Counted from the first letter of the stretch, positions 40,997-50,230 are shown. The stretch is DNA of 64,000 bases from an uncultured Clostridia bacterium (GCA_937895705.1 CALBKM010000051.1:1-64000), one strand, 5' to 3'. A program made the numbers and translations. Notes: generated by a model from the letters alone, not told the origin.

Positions 40997-43276
40997 TTAA
41001 TGATTTTTATAATATGCCATCGTATCCACCAGCTCCTGCGGAAGCTCCACTCCGTTTTTCGTCAGCGCGAAATGACGAAGTTCCGTCTCACGAAGCTTCT
41101 TCGCATTCTCTCTTCGATGTCTTGCCATTGCATCCTCAAAGGCCGGCTGTTGCATCAGCTGTGCCCGGATGTTTTTCTCAAACGGACAATAGGTTGCCAT
41201 AATTTCACGGGCCACCTTATTTAACTTCATGGCTCCGTTTACCTCGTTCTTCATCCACATCTCATAATCCATGGCGAATACTTCCCGGTAATTGTTCTTA
41301 CCCTTCTGAAGCTGCGCCTTCACCCGTTCCTTCCGCTCCTCGGAAATATCCCGGTTCTTCTTGTAGTACATCAGGTAATCCGTGTATTCCGATGTAAGAG
41401 ACTTCATTTGGATGTTGTTCCAGGCTGCACCCTGAACGGTACGGCAAAGTTCCCAACGATATCTTCCGCAAACACGAATCATCAAGTCGTCAACAGACAC
41501 CTCCGCAAACAGCGGAAACAGGAAACGTCCCGGTGTGTCTCTGCGACGGCAGCTGATATCCTGCCATACAATACTCTTGCTTCCCATGGTCGGGAATAAA
41601 ATGATGTCCGGCAAAACTTCTGCCATTTTATACTCTTTTTCGATTCCCAGCTCTTTATTTATGTACAAAAACTCACGATAGAACAAGGAATAATCCATAC
41701 TGCGAAGCTTATCCACCGAAGCCTGTACCTTTTCTTTGGAAAGGTACGACCGTTCCGGATCTCCGCCCAAAAGCTCTTCGTATAAGAACGGCACAAAAAT
41801 GCTGAGCTGTCCGTTTACCAAACGATGGTTGTAACGGAACAAATTCTGAATCTCGTAGTGTAACCGCTCGTCATAGTCCTTTAGTTTTTCCTTCTCTTCT
41901 TCCTCCGTAATCTGACCGCTCTTCTTCAGCTCACGGAGCATCTCGGAATATTCCTGGTCGAATTCGTTTTTGGAAGGCTCCCGCTTTCCTTCGTATACCC
42001 AGGAAAGCCACTCTCGTACGGTAAAAATATGACAGCCGTTTTCTTCCGTACTCACCGGCTCCGGCAAAAGCTTCTCCAGTTCCAACAGCTGGGACCGGGA
42101 AATCAACTTCTCATCCACAAAACCGAACTCCAAAAACAAACGAATCGGAAGCGCAATCTCTGCATCGTCCATACCATAAGTTTTCCGGAAAATAATTTCA
42201 TAAACCTGATAAAAAACATCCGCCAGCTTTCGACGAAGACGACGAACGTCATCCTCCGTGGAAGTTTTATCCTCCAAAGCGGCAAACTGCTTCAGCTGCC
42301 CGGTAAACTCGTTCGCTGTTTCCTCGGAAACTCCCGCAAAGGAAAGAATCTGCTCCAGTGCGTTTTCGCACGGTTCTTCTCCCTCCGGCAATTGTCCCGC
42401 ACCGAGTTTTCTGGCATCTCTCTTTTTCTGATGGTCTGCAAACGGCTCACCGCCGTACTTTTCAAACAACACAGTCAGCTCCGAAAGCTTTTTCTCCACC
42501 ACATCCCGCAGCAATCCCGCTGCCTTTTTGGTCTCTGCGGACTTTGCCTTTTCTTCCAGTGCACAAAAGCAGAAAAACAGATTGTCCGCTCCGCCGTTCA
42601 TTAACACAGCGCCCTGTCGGCGCAAAAACTCTCCGAATTTTTTACATTCCGCAAACAACCAAAGTAACAACTCCACCTGTTCCCCGATATGGCGCATCAC
42701 CACTTTGGCTCCGCAGGAAAAATAAATCTTCTGAGTCTCCGCCGATATCCTGGCAGATTCCAGATAATACTCCAGCCATTCCGGGGTTTCGGATCGGGAA
42801 ACCGTTTCCTTTCCGCCTCCCGGCAACTCTGCGGCACGCAATTCTTCCGCCTTACAACGGGTACAATACTGGCGATACAATTCCGCAACCACATCCGACA
42901 GTGTCTTCGCTTCCTGTTCGTAACAGTGCAATGTCGTATGCAGTTCCGCAATAAACCGTCCGAACATGGCGGTGATTCTTCCGCTGTACTCTTTATTTCC
43001 CTCCAAAAACACCTGCAACTCATCCGCCGAATTTGCCGGAAACGCAAACACCGTCATTTCCTCCGTTGCGATACAATCGGCATTATAACTGCCGGTATAC
43101 ATATCCCAAATTCCGAGAAAATCCCCTGCAAAGACCGGAAGGCTGATACTGGAATTTATCAACTTTCCTTTGCCTTTCAGCACAACAAAAATACCGTCCG
43201 ATGCCATACCTTCTTCGAACAGCTTCTCACCTGCCGGTACCTGATTCATAGCATTCATTTTCATAGTAATCGCCAT
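40997..43276 (-). CDS. Cyclic-nucleotide-binding-fold protein heading the SMC-type operon
   Basis: A 759-residue cytosolic protein. Residues 1-110 have the CRP/CNB beta-roll pattern (VPAGEKLFEEGMASDGIFVVLKGKGKLI...VFAGDFLGIWDMYTGSYNADCIATEEMTVFAF). At the phosphate-binding cassette, where CRP has FxGELxLxxxxxRxA, it has FLGIWDMYTGSYNADCI: the ligand-binding Glu and Arg are absent, so it may bind another ligand or none. The remaining 650 residues are mostly helical with no domain I recognise; no DNA-binding helix-turn-helix is visible at the end. Start after GGGGTGAAAA. A TATACT box at 43314-43319 suggests a promoter directly upstream, with a poor -35. It is the first of five genes and probably the sensor or regulatory subunit. 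Confidence 0.75.
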   Translation of the reverse strand: MAITMKMNAMNQVPAGEKLFEEGMASDGIFVVLKGKGKLINSSISLPVFAGDFLGIWDMYTGSYNADCIATEEMTVFAFPANSADELQVFLEGNKEYSGRITAMFGRFIAELHTTLHCYEQEAKTLSDVVAELYRQYCTRCKAEELRAAELPGGGKETVSRSETPEWLEYYLESARISAETQKIYFSCGAKVVMRHIGEQVELLLWLFAECKKFGEFLRRQGAVLMNGGADNLFFCFCALEEKAKSAETKKAAGLLRDVVEKKLSELTVLFEKYGGEPFADHQKKRDARKLGAGQLPEGEEPCENALEQILSFAGVSEETANEFTGQLKQFAALEDKTSTEDDVRRLRRKLADVFYQVYEIIFRKTYGMDDAEIALPIRLFLEFGFVDEKLISRSQLLELEKLLPEPVSTEENGCHIFTVREWLSWVYEGKREPSKNEFDQEYSEMLRELKKSGQITEEEEKEKLKDYDERLHYEIQNLFRYNHRLVNGQLSIFVPFLYEELLGGDPERSYLSKEKVQASVDKLRSMDYSLFYREFLYINKELGIEKEYKMAEVLPDIILFPTMGSKSIVWQDISCRRRDTPGRFLFPLFAEVSVDDLMIRVCGRYRWELCRTVQGAAWNNIQMKSLTSEYTDYLMYYKKNRDISEERKERVKAQLQKGKNNYREVFAMDYEMWMKNEVNGAMKLNKVAREIMATYCPFEKNIRAQLMQQPAFEDAMARHRRENAKKLRETELRHFALTKNGVELPQELVDTMAYYKNH

Positions 43277-43343
43277 TTTTCACCCCGCTGTAAAAAAATA
43301 GATCCTAAGAAACAGTATACTCCTTTTTCTCCATAAAAGAAAG

Positions 43344-43964
43344 CTATTTTTCAATCTTCTTGCCGTTTCGACGCAATTCCCGGAAAAAGGTTTGTAACAA
43401 TTCGGTACACTCCTCTTCCAGGACTCCTTTTTCAAACATAACCCGGTGATTTAACCCCGGCGTGTCCAGTATATTCAACACCGAACCCGCACATCCCGCT
43501 TTCGGATTCATGCAACCTGCCACCACCCGAGGAATCCTGGCCTGTACAATTGCCCCGGCACACATCGGGCACGGTTCCAGCGTCACATAAAGCGTACAGT
43601 CCTCCAGTCGCCAGTCTCCGAATAACTTACTGGCCTTTTTAATGACCGCCATTTCCGCATGGGCCAGTGTTGTTTTGTCGGTATTCCGGCGATTGTAGCC
43701 TCTCGCCACAATTTTTCCGTCCTTTACAAGCACGCAGCCGATAGGCACTTCCAGTAATTTTGCAGCCTTTCTCGCCTGAATAAGCGCCGCCCGCATATAT
43801 TTCGCATCCTCTTTTGCCTTGGTTTCCTGCTGTTGTTTCAGAATCTTTGCTTCCTTTTCTTCTTTTTCTTTTTTTGCCTTCTGCCGCCGTAAAAAAGCTC
43901 TTTCCTTTGCTTCCCGGTCTTTCTCCCGGTTTTCGCCGGCCGGCGTTGTTCCCGTTCCTTTCAT
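43344..43964 (-). CDS. tadA: tRNA adenosine(34) deaminase with charged N-terminal extension
   Basis: A 206-residue zinc deaminase converting A34 to inosine in tRNA-Arg. The active site is HAE (102-104) and PCPMC (Cys132, Cys135). The catalytic domain starts near residue 53; residues 1-52 are an extra Lys/Glu-rich helix (RRQKAKKEKEEKEAKILKQQQ) absent from the typical 150-residue enzymes. The start at 43964 has AGAGGTGTGACAA and lies three bases after the GNAT stop, so the two are coupled. An internal Met near the domain start lacks a site. Confidence 0.93.
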   Translation of the reverse strand: MKGTGTTPAGENREKDREAKERAFLRRQKAKKEKEEKEAKILKQQQETKAKEDAKYMRAALIQARKAAKLLEVPIGCVLVKDGKIVARGYNRRNTDKTTLAHAEMAVIKKASKLFGDWRLEDCTLYVTLEPCPMCAGAIVQARIPRVVAGCMNPKAGCAGSVLNILDTPGLNHRVMFEKGVLEEECTELLQTFFRELRRNGKKIEK

Positions 43965-43967
43965 TTG

Positions 43968-44738
43968 TCACACCTCTGTCTTATAATACTCACGTTGCTC
44001 CTCCGTCCGGAATCCCAGCTTCCGGTACAGCCGCTCTGCCGGCTCGTTTTTGGAGGATACCTGAAGTCGCATAAGCGATTCTTCTTTCTCTGTATATTCT
44101 CTTGCGATTTCCGAAAGCAGCCGGGTTGCCATCCCTTTTCGTCGCATTGCTTCCTTTGTTTTTAACCCGAACAGATAGCATTGCTTCCCGTCATCCGTCG
44201 GAAGAACATTACACTCCGCCGCCTCTTCACCGTTCCAAAGCAATACATACCGGACACTTCCGTCTTCCGCTTCTTCTTTTCCGAGAGACGCCTCCCGACA
44301 GGACTCCTCCGCCTCTGCCAGACTACACATCTCGATACACAGCATATACTCCGACCAGTCATACGTAAACCGGATTCCTTCTACTTGCTTCAGATCAAAC
44401 CCGCAGGCAGGATTTCTTACAGTATGTACCTGCGATACTTCTACCCGTTCACATTCTCTTAAGGCACTTTTGTATAAAGCGGAAAGCATTCCGTCTTCCT
44501 TCACAAACTCTGCCACCGTAATCTCCGCATGGGTCTCGTCCGGAAAAAAAACGGTTAAAATCCCTTTGGGGAACCTCCTGCTGCCGTAAAAGAAAAAGCA
44601 ATCCGCATCTTTAAACACATTCATCTCGCTTTCCAAAAAAAGCGAAGCCGACACCCCGCCCCGCTGTTTTGCTTCTTCCGTCTTTTTTTGTAACCGACAC
44701 CGTTCCCTTCGGTATAATCTGTTTGCCATTTTTATCAT
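43968..44738 (-). CDS. GNAT family N-acetyltransferase
   Basis: A 256-residue protein whose C-terminal 110 residues carry a GNAT fold: YLFGLKTKEAMRRKGMATRLLSEIAREY (acetyl-CoA pyrophosphate loop RRKGMA) and LQVSSKNEPAERLYRKLGFRTEEQREYY. The N-terminal half (CFFFYGSRRFPKGILTVFFPDETHAEITVAEFV) looks like a second, degenerate GNAT half. The substrate cannot be told. The start at 44738 is the best of several ATGs; AGAGGGAAAGAG precedes it loosely. Co-transcribed with tadA. Confidence 0.75.
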   Translation of the reverse strand: MIKMANRLYRRERCRLQKKTEEAKQRGGVSASLFLESEMNVFKDADCFFFYGSRRFPKGILTVFFPDETHAEITVAEFVKEDGMLSALYKSALRECERVEVSQVHTVRNPACGFDLKQVEGIRFTYDWSEYMLCIEMCSLAEAEESCREASLGKEEAEDGSVRYVLLWNGEEAAECNVLPTDDGKQCYLFGLKTKEAMRRKGMATRLLSEIAREYTEKEESLMRLQVSSKNEPAERLYRKLGFRTEEQREYYKTEV

Positions 44739-44923
44739 AACGGTCACTCTTTCCCTCTGTTGATTTTTACATAACTCCCTTACAAAAATCATAGCATAGA
44801 AAAGGGAAAAAACCAATAAAAAAACAAAAGATTTTATGAATCTTTTTCCGCTTTGTTGCAGTTCTTTTCTTTTTGTGCTATTCTATACAATGTTCATGTT
44901 GTTTTTGTTTTTCGGGAGGGATT

Positions 44924-47044
44924 ATGAACGATTCGAACTATAAAGTATTTTTTCATACATTGGGGGCTCAGCTGCGGCTTTTCGCAGCAGAGTGTTTCCT
45001 GCCGGCTTTTGCAATCAACCTTTTTGTTGAGTCTTTTTCCCGGCGTTCACTTGTTCTGGCCATGTTTTATATGGCACAGTCCCCGCTAGTTTTTTGCTAT
45101 AATTTGCTCTTAATCTGTGCCACTCTTTCCGTTTCCTTCTTTTTCAAGCGACGGAAGTTTGCACGCTTTTTTATTATCACTCTCTGGGTGGCGGTAGGTA
45201 TTACGGACTTCGTTTTACTGCAATTCCGCACCACTCCGTTTACCGCTGTGGATCTTTTACTGCTGGACTCGGCCTTTTCCATTATGGGACATTATCTGAC
45301 CGTATTCCAGATTGTTCTGGTGGTCCTGGCTGTCCTCGCCGTTATCGGACTGGGCGTCTACTTATTTTTGCACACAAAAAAAGAAACAACCGGCACTTCC
45401 CGGCTTTACGCGGGTCTTGTATGCGGTCTGCTTCTTCTTGCGAGCGTAGCCTCCACAAAGCTGTTTGTTTCCTGTAATCTTTTGGAACGCAATTTCGGCA
45501 ATCTGGCTCAGAGCTTTCACACAAACGGTCTTCCGTATTGCTTCTTTTCCAGTATTTTCGGTACCGGTATCACAAAACCGGTGTCCTATTCCGAAGACGA
45601 AATTGACCGGATTGTATCTTCCATTACCGGCACTCCGACAGTTTCTCCGGAACCGGCTCCCTCGACCGGTCCGGATTCTTCGGACGTTCCGGACACAACC
45701 GGCACTCCGGCTCCAGATCGTGTCGATTTCGTTGATACCGAGCACCCGAATTTCATCTTTTTGCAATTGGAATCCTTTTTCGACCCGACGTATATTTCCG
45801 GGGCTTCCTTTTCCGAGGACCCGGTTCCGAATTTTCGCCGATTGAAAGAGAACTTCTCTTCCGGCTTTTTAACGGTTCCTTCCATCGGCGCGGGAACCGC
45901 CAATACGGAATTTGAATTACTGACCGGCATTAATCTCGACTTTTTCGGTCCGGGCGAATATCCGTATAAAACCGTCCTCAAGGACACTGTTTGCGAGAGT
46001 CTGGCATACAATCTGTCTTCTGCCGGATTGACCCCTCATGCCATTCACAATAATGACGGTACCTTTTACGGACGTAATACCGTATTTTCCCAGCTGGGAT
46101 TCCAAACCTTTACTTCCATCGAATATATGGGCACCTACCGTACCACTCCGTTAGGCTGGGCAAAGGATGAAATTCTCCTTCCCCAGATTCTGGATACTAT
46201 GAATTCCACGGAAGGCCAGGATTTTATTTACACCATTTCCGTACAGGGACACGGTGCTTATCCGGAAGAAGCGGTTTTGGAAAATCCCGTTGTCAAAATC
46301 GATGCTTTACCGGAAGAACTGAAAGACTCCTATTATGAGCTTCTTTATTTTGTTAACCAGCTGTACGAAATGGACCGTTTTTTGCTTCGCTTAACAAACG
46401 CCCTGGAAGAGTATGACGAAGAAGTTGTCCTTGTCCTTTACGGAGACCACCTTCCTACTTTCCCCTTTACGGATGAACTTTTGAAAAACGGGTCTGTTTT
46501 TGAAACCGAATATGTCATCTGGACCAACCGGCCGAATGATGCACCTGTTCAAAAAGATCTGGAAGCTTATGTTCTGTCTTCTTATGTGCTGGACCTCTAT
46601 GATATTCACGAAGGACTGTTTACCCGTTTTCATCAGACACAGGCAGACTCCGAAACTTATATGGAGGACATGAAACTTCTTGCCTATGACATCTTATACG
46701 GTGATGCGGAAAGCTACGGAGGCGCCGCTCCGTTCCTTCCGACCGAACTGCAAATGGGCATCCGTCCCATTACGCTTCGTCAAGTGACGATTCAGGATGA
46801 ATTAAAGGATTATGTTTGCCTGTATATCAACGGCGATAACTTCACCCCTTACAGCATCGCCTATATCAATGACGAACCTTGTACCACAACCTACATCAAC
46901 CCGCAGCTGATTTCCGCCACCGGTTTTGATCTTTCGGAAACCCTTTCGGTTCAGGTGGCACAAGTCGGTTCGGACTCCTTCCCGCTTTCCTTTACGGAAG
47001 CTATTACCGTTTCCGTTCCCAAGGACACGGTAGCGCAAAACTGA
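44924..47044 (+). CDS. LTA synthase family sulfatase with C-terminal TIG-like domain
   Basis: A 706-residue membrane phosphoglycerol transferase-type protein. About five N-terminal helices (15-180) precede a Pro/Thr/Ser linker (about 215-245). The external alkaline-phosphatase-fold domain has metal/catalytic sites: LQLESFF (Glu about 282), GAGTANTEF (nucleophile Thr about 325) and YGDHLP (Asp-His about 506). Residues about 625-706 (YVCLYINGDNFTPYSIAYINDEPCTTTYINPQLISATG, split here) resemble an IPT/TIG Ig-like domain, not usual in LtaS. Start after CGGGAGGGATT. Probably adds glycerol-phosphate to a lipid or wall polymer. Confidence 0.85.
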   Translation: MNDSNYKVFFHTLGAQLRLFAAECFLPAFAINLFVESFSRRSLVLAMFYMAQSPLVFCYNLLLICATLSVSFFFKRRKFARFFIITLWVAVGITDFVLLQFRTTPFTAVDLLLLDSAFSIMGHYLTVFQIVLVVLAVLAVIGLGVYLFLHTKKETTGTSRLYAGLVCGLLLLASVASTKLFVSCNLLERNFGNLAQSFHTNGLPYCFFSSIFGTGITKPVSYSEDEIDRIVSSITGTPTVSPEPAPSTGPDSSDVPDTTGTPAPDRVDFVDTEHPNFIFLQLESFFDPTYISGASFSEDPVPNFRRLKENFSSGFLTVPSIGAGTANTEFELLTGINLDFFGPGEYPYKTVLKDTVCESLAYNLSSAGLTPHAIHNNDGTFYGRNTVFSQLGFQTFTSIEYMGTYRTTPLGWAKDEILLPQILDTMNSTEGQDFIYTISVQGHGAYPEEAVLENPVVKIDALPEELKDSYYELLYFVNQLYEMDRFLLRLTNALEEYDEEVVLVLYGDHLPTFPFTDELLKNGSVFETEYVIWTNRPNDAPVQKDLEAYVLSSYVLDLYDIHEGLFTRFHQTQADSETYMEDMKLLAYDILYGDAESYGGAAPFLPTELQMGIRPITLRQVTIQDELKDYVCLYINGDNFTPYSIAYINDEPCTTTYINPQLISATGFDLSETLSVQVAQVGSDSFPLSFTEAITVSVPKDTVAQN

Positions 47045-47064
47045 TATCTTCACACATTATGAGA

Positions 47065-47094
47065 AGCCAATCGCAACAAATGATTGGCTTTTTT
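47065..47094 (+). terminator. terminator after the LTA-synthase-like gene
   Basis: AGCCAATC pairs with GATTGGCT, followed by TTTTTTC. Confidence 0.85.
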
Positions 47095-47162
47095 CTTGCA
47101 TTATGATAAAATAAAAATGTGCGCAACTTGTTGTTCACACTATTTTTTAAGGAGGTTTACAC

Positions 47163-48971
47163 ATGAAAAAGAAACTTCAGGTTTTACTTTCCGTTGTGGT
47201 TGCGACCGCTCTTCTTGCTGCATGTAGCAAAGCACCGGAACAGACAAATACCGATATTACCCCAACCGTCTCGGCGGAAAAGCCGGATGACTCTGCCGTT
47301 ACCGAGACCCCGACTCTGACTGACGCCCCGACAGCGGAACCGTTACCGACCGCCACCCCGGCTCCGACATCCACTCCGCGTCCGGATATTTCGAACGTCA
47401 GCTTGAAGGAGATTTATAAAGATTACTTTATGATCGGCACCATTTACAACACCTATATCGATTCCGGCAAGGATAACGAACTTGTAAAACAACATTTCAA
47501 CGTAATTACGCCGGAAAACTTAATGAAACCGGAATATATGCAGCGTCCGCAAGGCACCTTCAACTTCCGCGATTCCGATCATATGATAAGTATTGCGGAA
47601 CGGGACGGCCTCACGGTCGTAGGACATACTCTGGCTTGGCACAGCCAGTCCGGTGATTTCCTCGGTATTAAAAACAAAGAAGGAAACCCGGTCACCAGAG
47701 ACGAAGCCATAAAGCAGTTGAAGGACCATATCTATGGTGTTGCCGGACAATACAAAGGAAAAATCTATTCCTGGGATGTTTTAAACGAGGCAATTGCCGA
47801 CGGTGCACGGCTTCCTGCAGACGGTGACTGGACCAAATGTCTTCGTGACACACAGTGGACCCGTTCCATCGGACCGGAGTTTGTTGCCATGGCCTTCCGT
47901 TTTGCTCACGAAGCAGATCCGAATGCACTTTTATACTACAACGACTATAACTTAAACGATGCGAATAAAGCCGAAATCGCCGCTGCCATGGTTGCCGATT
48001 TACGTTCTCAGGGTGTTCCGATTCACGGCATCGGCATGCAGGGACACTACAGTATCGATACCGGTCTCGGTTCCGTTCGTAACAGTCTCAAGCTGTTTTC
48101 CCAGATTGAAGGAATCAAGATATCCGTTACCGAGCTGGATGTGGGAGTTCCGAATTCCAACGGAAAACTGTCCGCTCAGAACGAGAAAAAACAGGCACTG
48201 TTTTACGCGAAGCTGTTCGGCATCTACAAAGAGTATGCGGATATTATCGAGCGCGTCACTTTCTGGGGTTATCGTGATGATACCAGCTGGAGAAAAGAAA
48301 ACTGTCCTCTTCTGTTCAACAAAGATTTGTCTCCGAAGGAAACTTTCTATGCTTTGATGGATCCGGAGGCTTACATTGCCGCTATTGATGCGGAAGAAAC
48401 CGTGGTGGCCCGCAGAGCTAACGCAAACTACGGCACTCCGGTCATCGACGGTCAGAAGGATTCCATCTGGTTACAGCAGACTATGCCGTACAAGATTAAC
48501 ACTCCGCTTTTTGCTTATCAGGGTGCTTCCGGCACGGTTCGTATTCTTTGGGACGAACACTTTGTTTATACTATGTTTGAAGTAACGGACAACGTATTAA
48601 ATGCCGACTCCGTAAACTTACATGAGCAGGATTCCATTGAGTTGTTCCTTGACCCGGAAAACATGAAGGAAGACTACTATACCGATTATGCAGGCCAGTA
48701 CCGTGTCAACTACAAGGGTGAGCTTTCCTTCGGTACGGTTCCAACTGCGGAAGGGGTCATGGCTGCCGCAGAGAAGACCGCAAACGGTTATATCATCGAG
48801 CTTGCCGTTCCTGTCGAAAATGCGCTTTCCACCGGTATGGTTCTCGGTTTCGAAGCACAAATCAACGACAGCAACGACATGGGCACCCGTCAGAGTGTTA
48901 TGAAATTTAACGACTCTTCCGACAGCTCTTATATGTCCACCTCTCTTTGGGGCGAATTACTCTTAAAATAA
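47163..48971 (+). CDS. GH10 endo-1,4-beta-xylanase lipoprotein with CBM9-like domain
   Basis: A 602-residue lipoprotein: signal peptide with lipobox LAAC (Cys21), a Thr/Pro linker (25-75), a GH10 barrel (80-400) and a C-terminal CBM9-like beta-sandwich (about 420-602; SIWLQQTMPYKIN, DSIELFLDPENM, YIIELAVPV). Catalytic acid/base Glu in WDVLNEA (about 207), nucleophile Glu in ISVTELDVG (about 323). It hydrolyses xylan while tethered to the outer face of the membrane. Start after AAGGAGGTTTACAC. Monocistronic between two terminators. Confidence 0.95.
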   Translation: MKKKLQVLLSVVVATALLAACSKAPEQTNTDITPTVSAEKPDDSAVTETPTLTDAPTAEPLPTATPAPTSTPRPDISNVSLKEIYKDYFMIGTIYNTYIDSGKDNELVKQHFNVITPENLMKPEYMQRPQGTFNFRDSDHMISIAERDGLTVVGHTLAWHSQSGDFLGIKNKEGNPVTRDEAIKQLKDHIYGVAGQYKGKIYSWDVLNEAIADGARLPADGDWTKCLRDTQWTRSIGPEFVAMAFRFAHEADPNALLYYNDYNLNDANKAEIAAAMVADLRSQGVPIHGIGMQGHYSIDTGLGSVRNSLKLFSQIEGIKISVTELDVGVPNSNGKLSAQNEKKQALFYAKLFGIYKEYADIIERVTFWGYRDDTSWRKENCPLLFNKDLSPKETFYALMDPEAYIAAIDAEETVVARRANANYGTPVIDGQKDSIWLQQTMPYKINTPLFAYQGASGTVRILWDEHFVYTMFEVTDNVLNADSVNLHEQDSIELFLDPENMKEDYYTDYAGQYRVNYKGELSFGTVPTAEGVMAAAEKTANGYIIELAVPVENALSTGMVLGFEAQINDSNDMGTRQSVMKFNDSSDSSYMSTSLWGELLLK

Positions 48972-48986
48972 AATACAATATTTTCC

Positions 48987-49030
48987 GAGGCTATTGCACA
49001 ACTTTTTGTTGACGCGGTAGCCTCTTCTTT
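48987..49030 (+). terminator. terminator after the xylanase
   Basis: GAGGCTA (48987-48993) pairs with TAGCCTC (49018-49024), with an inner hairpin and TTCTTTC after it. Confidence 0.65.
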
Positions 49031-49069
49031 CTATACTGGAATCAGAACAAGCAAAGGAGGGGTTCCTTT

Positions 49070-49969
49070 TTGAAGCATATTTTTATTTTAAACCCTAACG
49101 CCGGGCACGGAAATGTGGCAAAAGATTTGGAAGAAAAGCTTTCCGGCACCGAATTTGATTGGCAGATTTATACCACAAAAGCTGCCGGTGACTCGGTACG
49201 TTTTATTCGCCGGTGGTGTGATACCCACCCGGAGCCGGTGCGGTTTTATGCCTGCGGCGGCGACGGCACCGTTCACGAAGTAGCCAATTCCATTTACGGC
49301 TATTCCCAGGCTTCCATGTCTTGTTATCCTTTGGGAAGCGGCAATGATTTCGTAAAGTATTACGGCGGGAAAGACCGTTTTGCCGACCCGGTGGCCTTAT
49401 GCGCTGCACCGGAAGAAGCCATCGACTTAATCCGTGTCAAAGACTACTATGCCATAAACGCATGCCATTTCGGCCTGGACTCCTGCGTTGCCTCTATGAT
49501 GGACAAGCTTCGTCACAAAAAGATTCTGGGCGGAAAACGTGCCTATCCGATCAGTGTCTTATACGCTTTCATCAAAGGCATGCGCCACAAAGCAACGATT
49601 TTTGCCGACGGCGAACTTCTTTGCAATACTGAGTTTCTGCTCTGTACCGCCGCAAACGGCACCCATGTGGGAGGTTCCTACAAATGCGCTCCCCGTTCCG
49701 ATAATCGGGACGGCTATATGGAGTTTTGCCTTGTACGCCGTATTTCCCGGTTGCGTTTTTTGTCCGTTATAAAAAAATATAAAGAAGGTACTCATCTGGA
49801 TGACCCTTCCCTGGAAAAGTTTATTATTTACCGCCGATGTAAAACCATGAAGGTAACCGCTCCGGAAGGCTTTACGGTCTCACTGGACGGCGAGGTAAAA
49901 CAATTCTCCGAGTTCACGGCAGAGATTGTTCCCGCAGCTATCCGATTTGCGGTTCCGGAGCAAAAGTAA
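49070..49969 (+). CDS. Diacylglycerol/sphingosine kinase family lipid kinase
   Basis: A 299-residue protein of the DgkB/YegS family that phosphorylates diacylglycerol or related lipids at the membrane. NPNAGHG (8-14), the GGDGT nucleotide motif (63-67), PLGSGNDF and NGTHVGGSYKCAP are all present, with C-terminal SLDGE. DgkB recycles diacylglycerol released by lipoteichoic acid synthesis, which fits the LTA-synthase-like gene 2 kb upstream. The start is TTG at 49070 after AAAGGAGGGGTTCCTTT. Confidence 0.92.
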   Translation: MKHIFILNPNAGHGNVAKDLEEKLSGTEFDWQIYTTKAAGDSVRFIRRWCDTHPEPVRFYACGGDGTVHEVANSIYGYSQASMSCYPLGSGNDFVKYYGGKDRFADPVALCAAPEEAIDLIRVKDYYAINACHFGLDSCVASMMDKLRHKKILGGKRAYPISVLYAFIKGMRHKATIFADGELLCNTEFLLCTAANGTHVGGSYKCAPRSDNRDGYMEFCLVRRISRLRFLSVIKKYKEGTHLDDPSLEKFIIYRRCKTMKVTAPEGFTVSLDGEVKQFSEFTAEIVPAAIRFAVPEQK

Positions 49970-49999
49970 ATATTTCTCCGAATATTTAGTAACTTTTTC

Positions 50000-50042
50000 T
50001 TTACAAATCGCATAGAATGCTGTAGAATAAGTTCGTTCGAAC
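50000..50042 (+). promoter_or_regulatory. promoter of the FMN-riboswitch transcript with palindrome
   Basis: TTTACA (50000-50005), 17 bases, TAGAAT (50023-50028). The palindrome GTTCGTTCGAAC (50031-50042) sits on the expected start site; its 16-base context is identical to one at 9434-9449. Confidence 0.7.
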
Positions 50043-50057
50043 AAACTGAATAATGAT

Positions 50058-50168
50058 TATCTTCAGGGCAGGGTGCAATTCCCGATTGGCGGTAAAGTCC
50101 GCGCGTGCCGACGCACATGATTTGGTGCAATTCCAAAACCAACAGTATAGTCTGGATGAAAGAAGATT
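50058..50168 (+). ncRNA. FMN riboswitch (RFN element)
   Basis: Classic conserved segments in order: ATCTTCAGGGCAGGGTGCAA, TTCCCGATTGGCGGTAAAGTCC, CGCG..., ATTTGGTGCAATTCCAAAACC, and AGTATAGTCTGGATGAAAGAAGAT. FMN binding should favour the downstream terminator and shut off ribU. Confidence 0.97.
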
Positions 50169-50230
50169 TACTCGATTTTTGCGTTTTATGATTGCTTTTT
50201 ATCATATTCCGGAATTCGGTTAGACTACAC

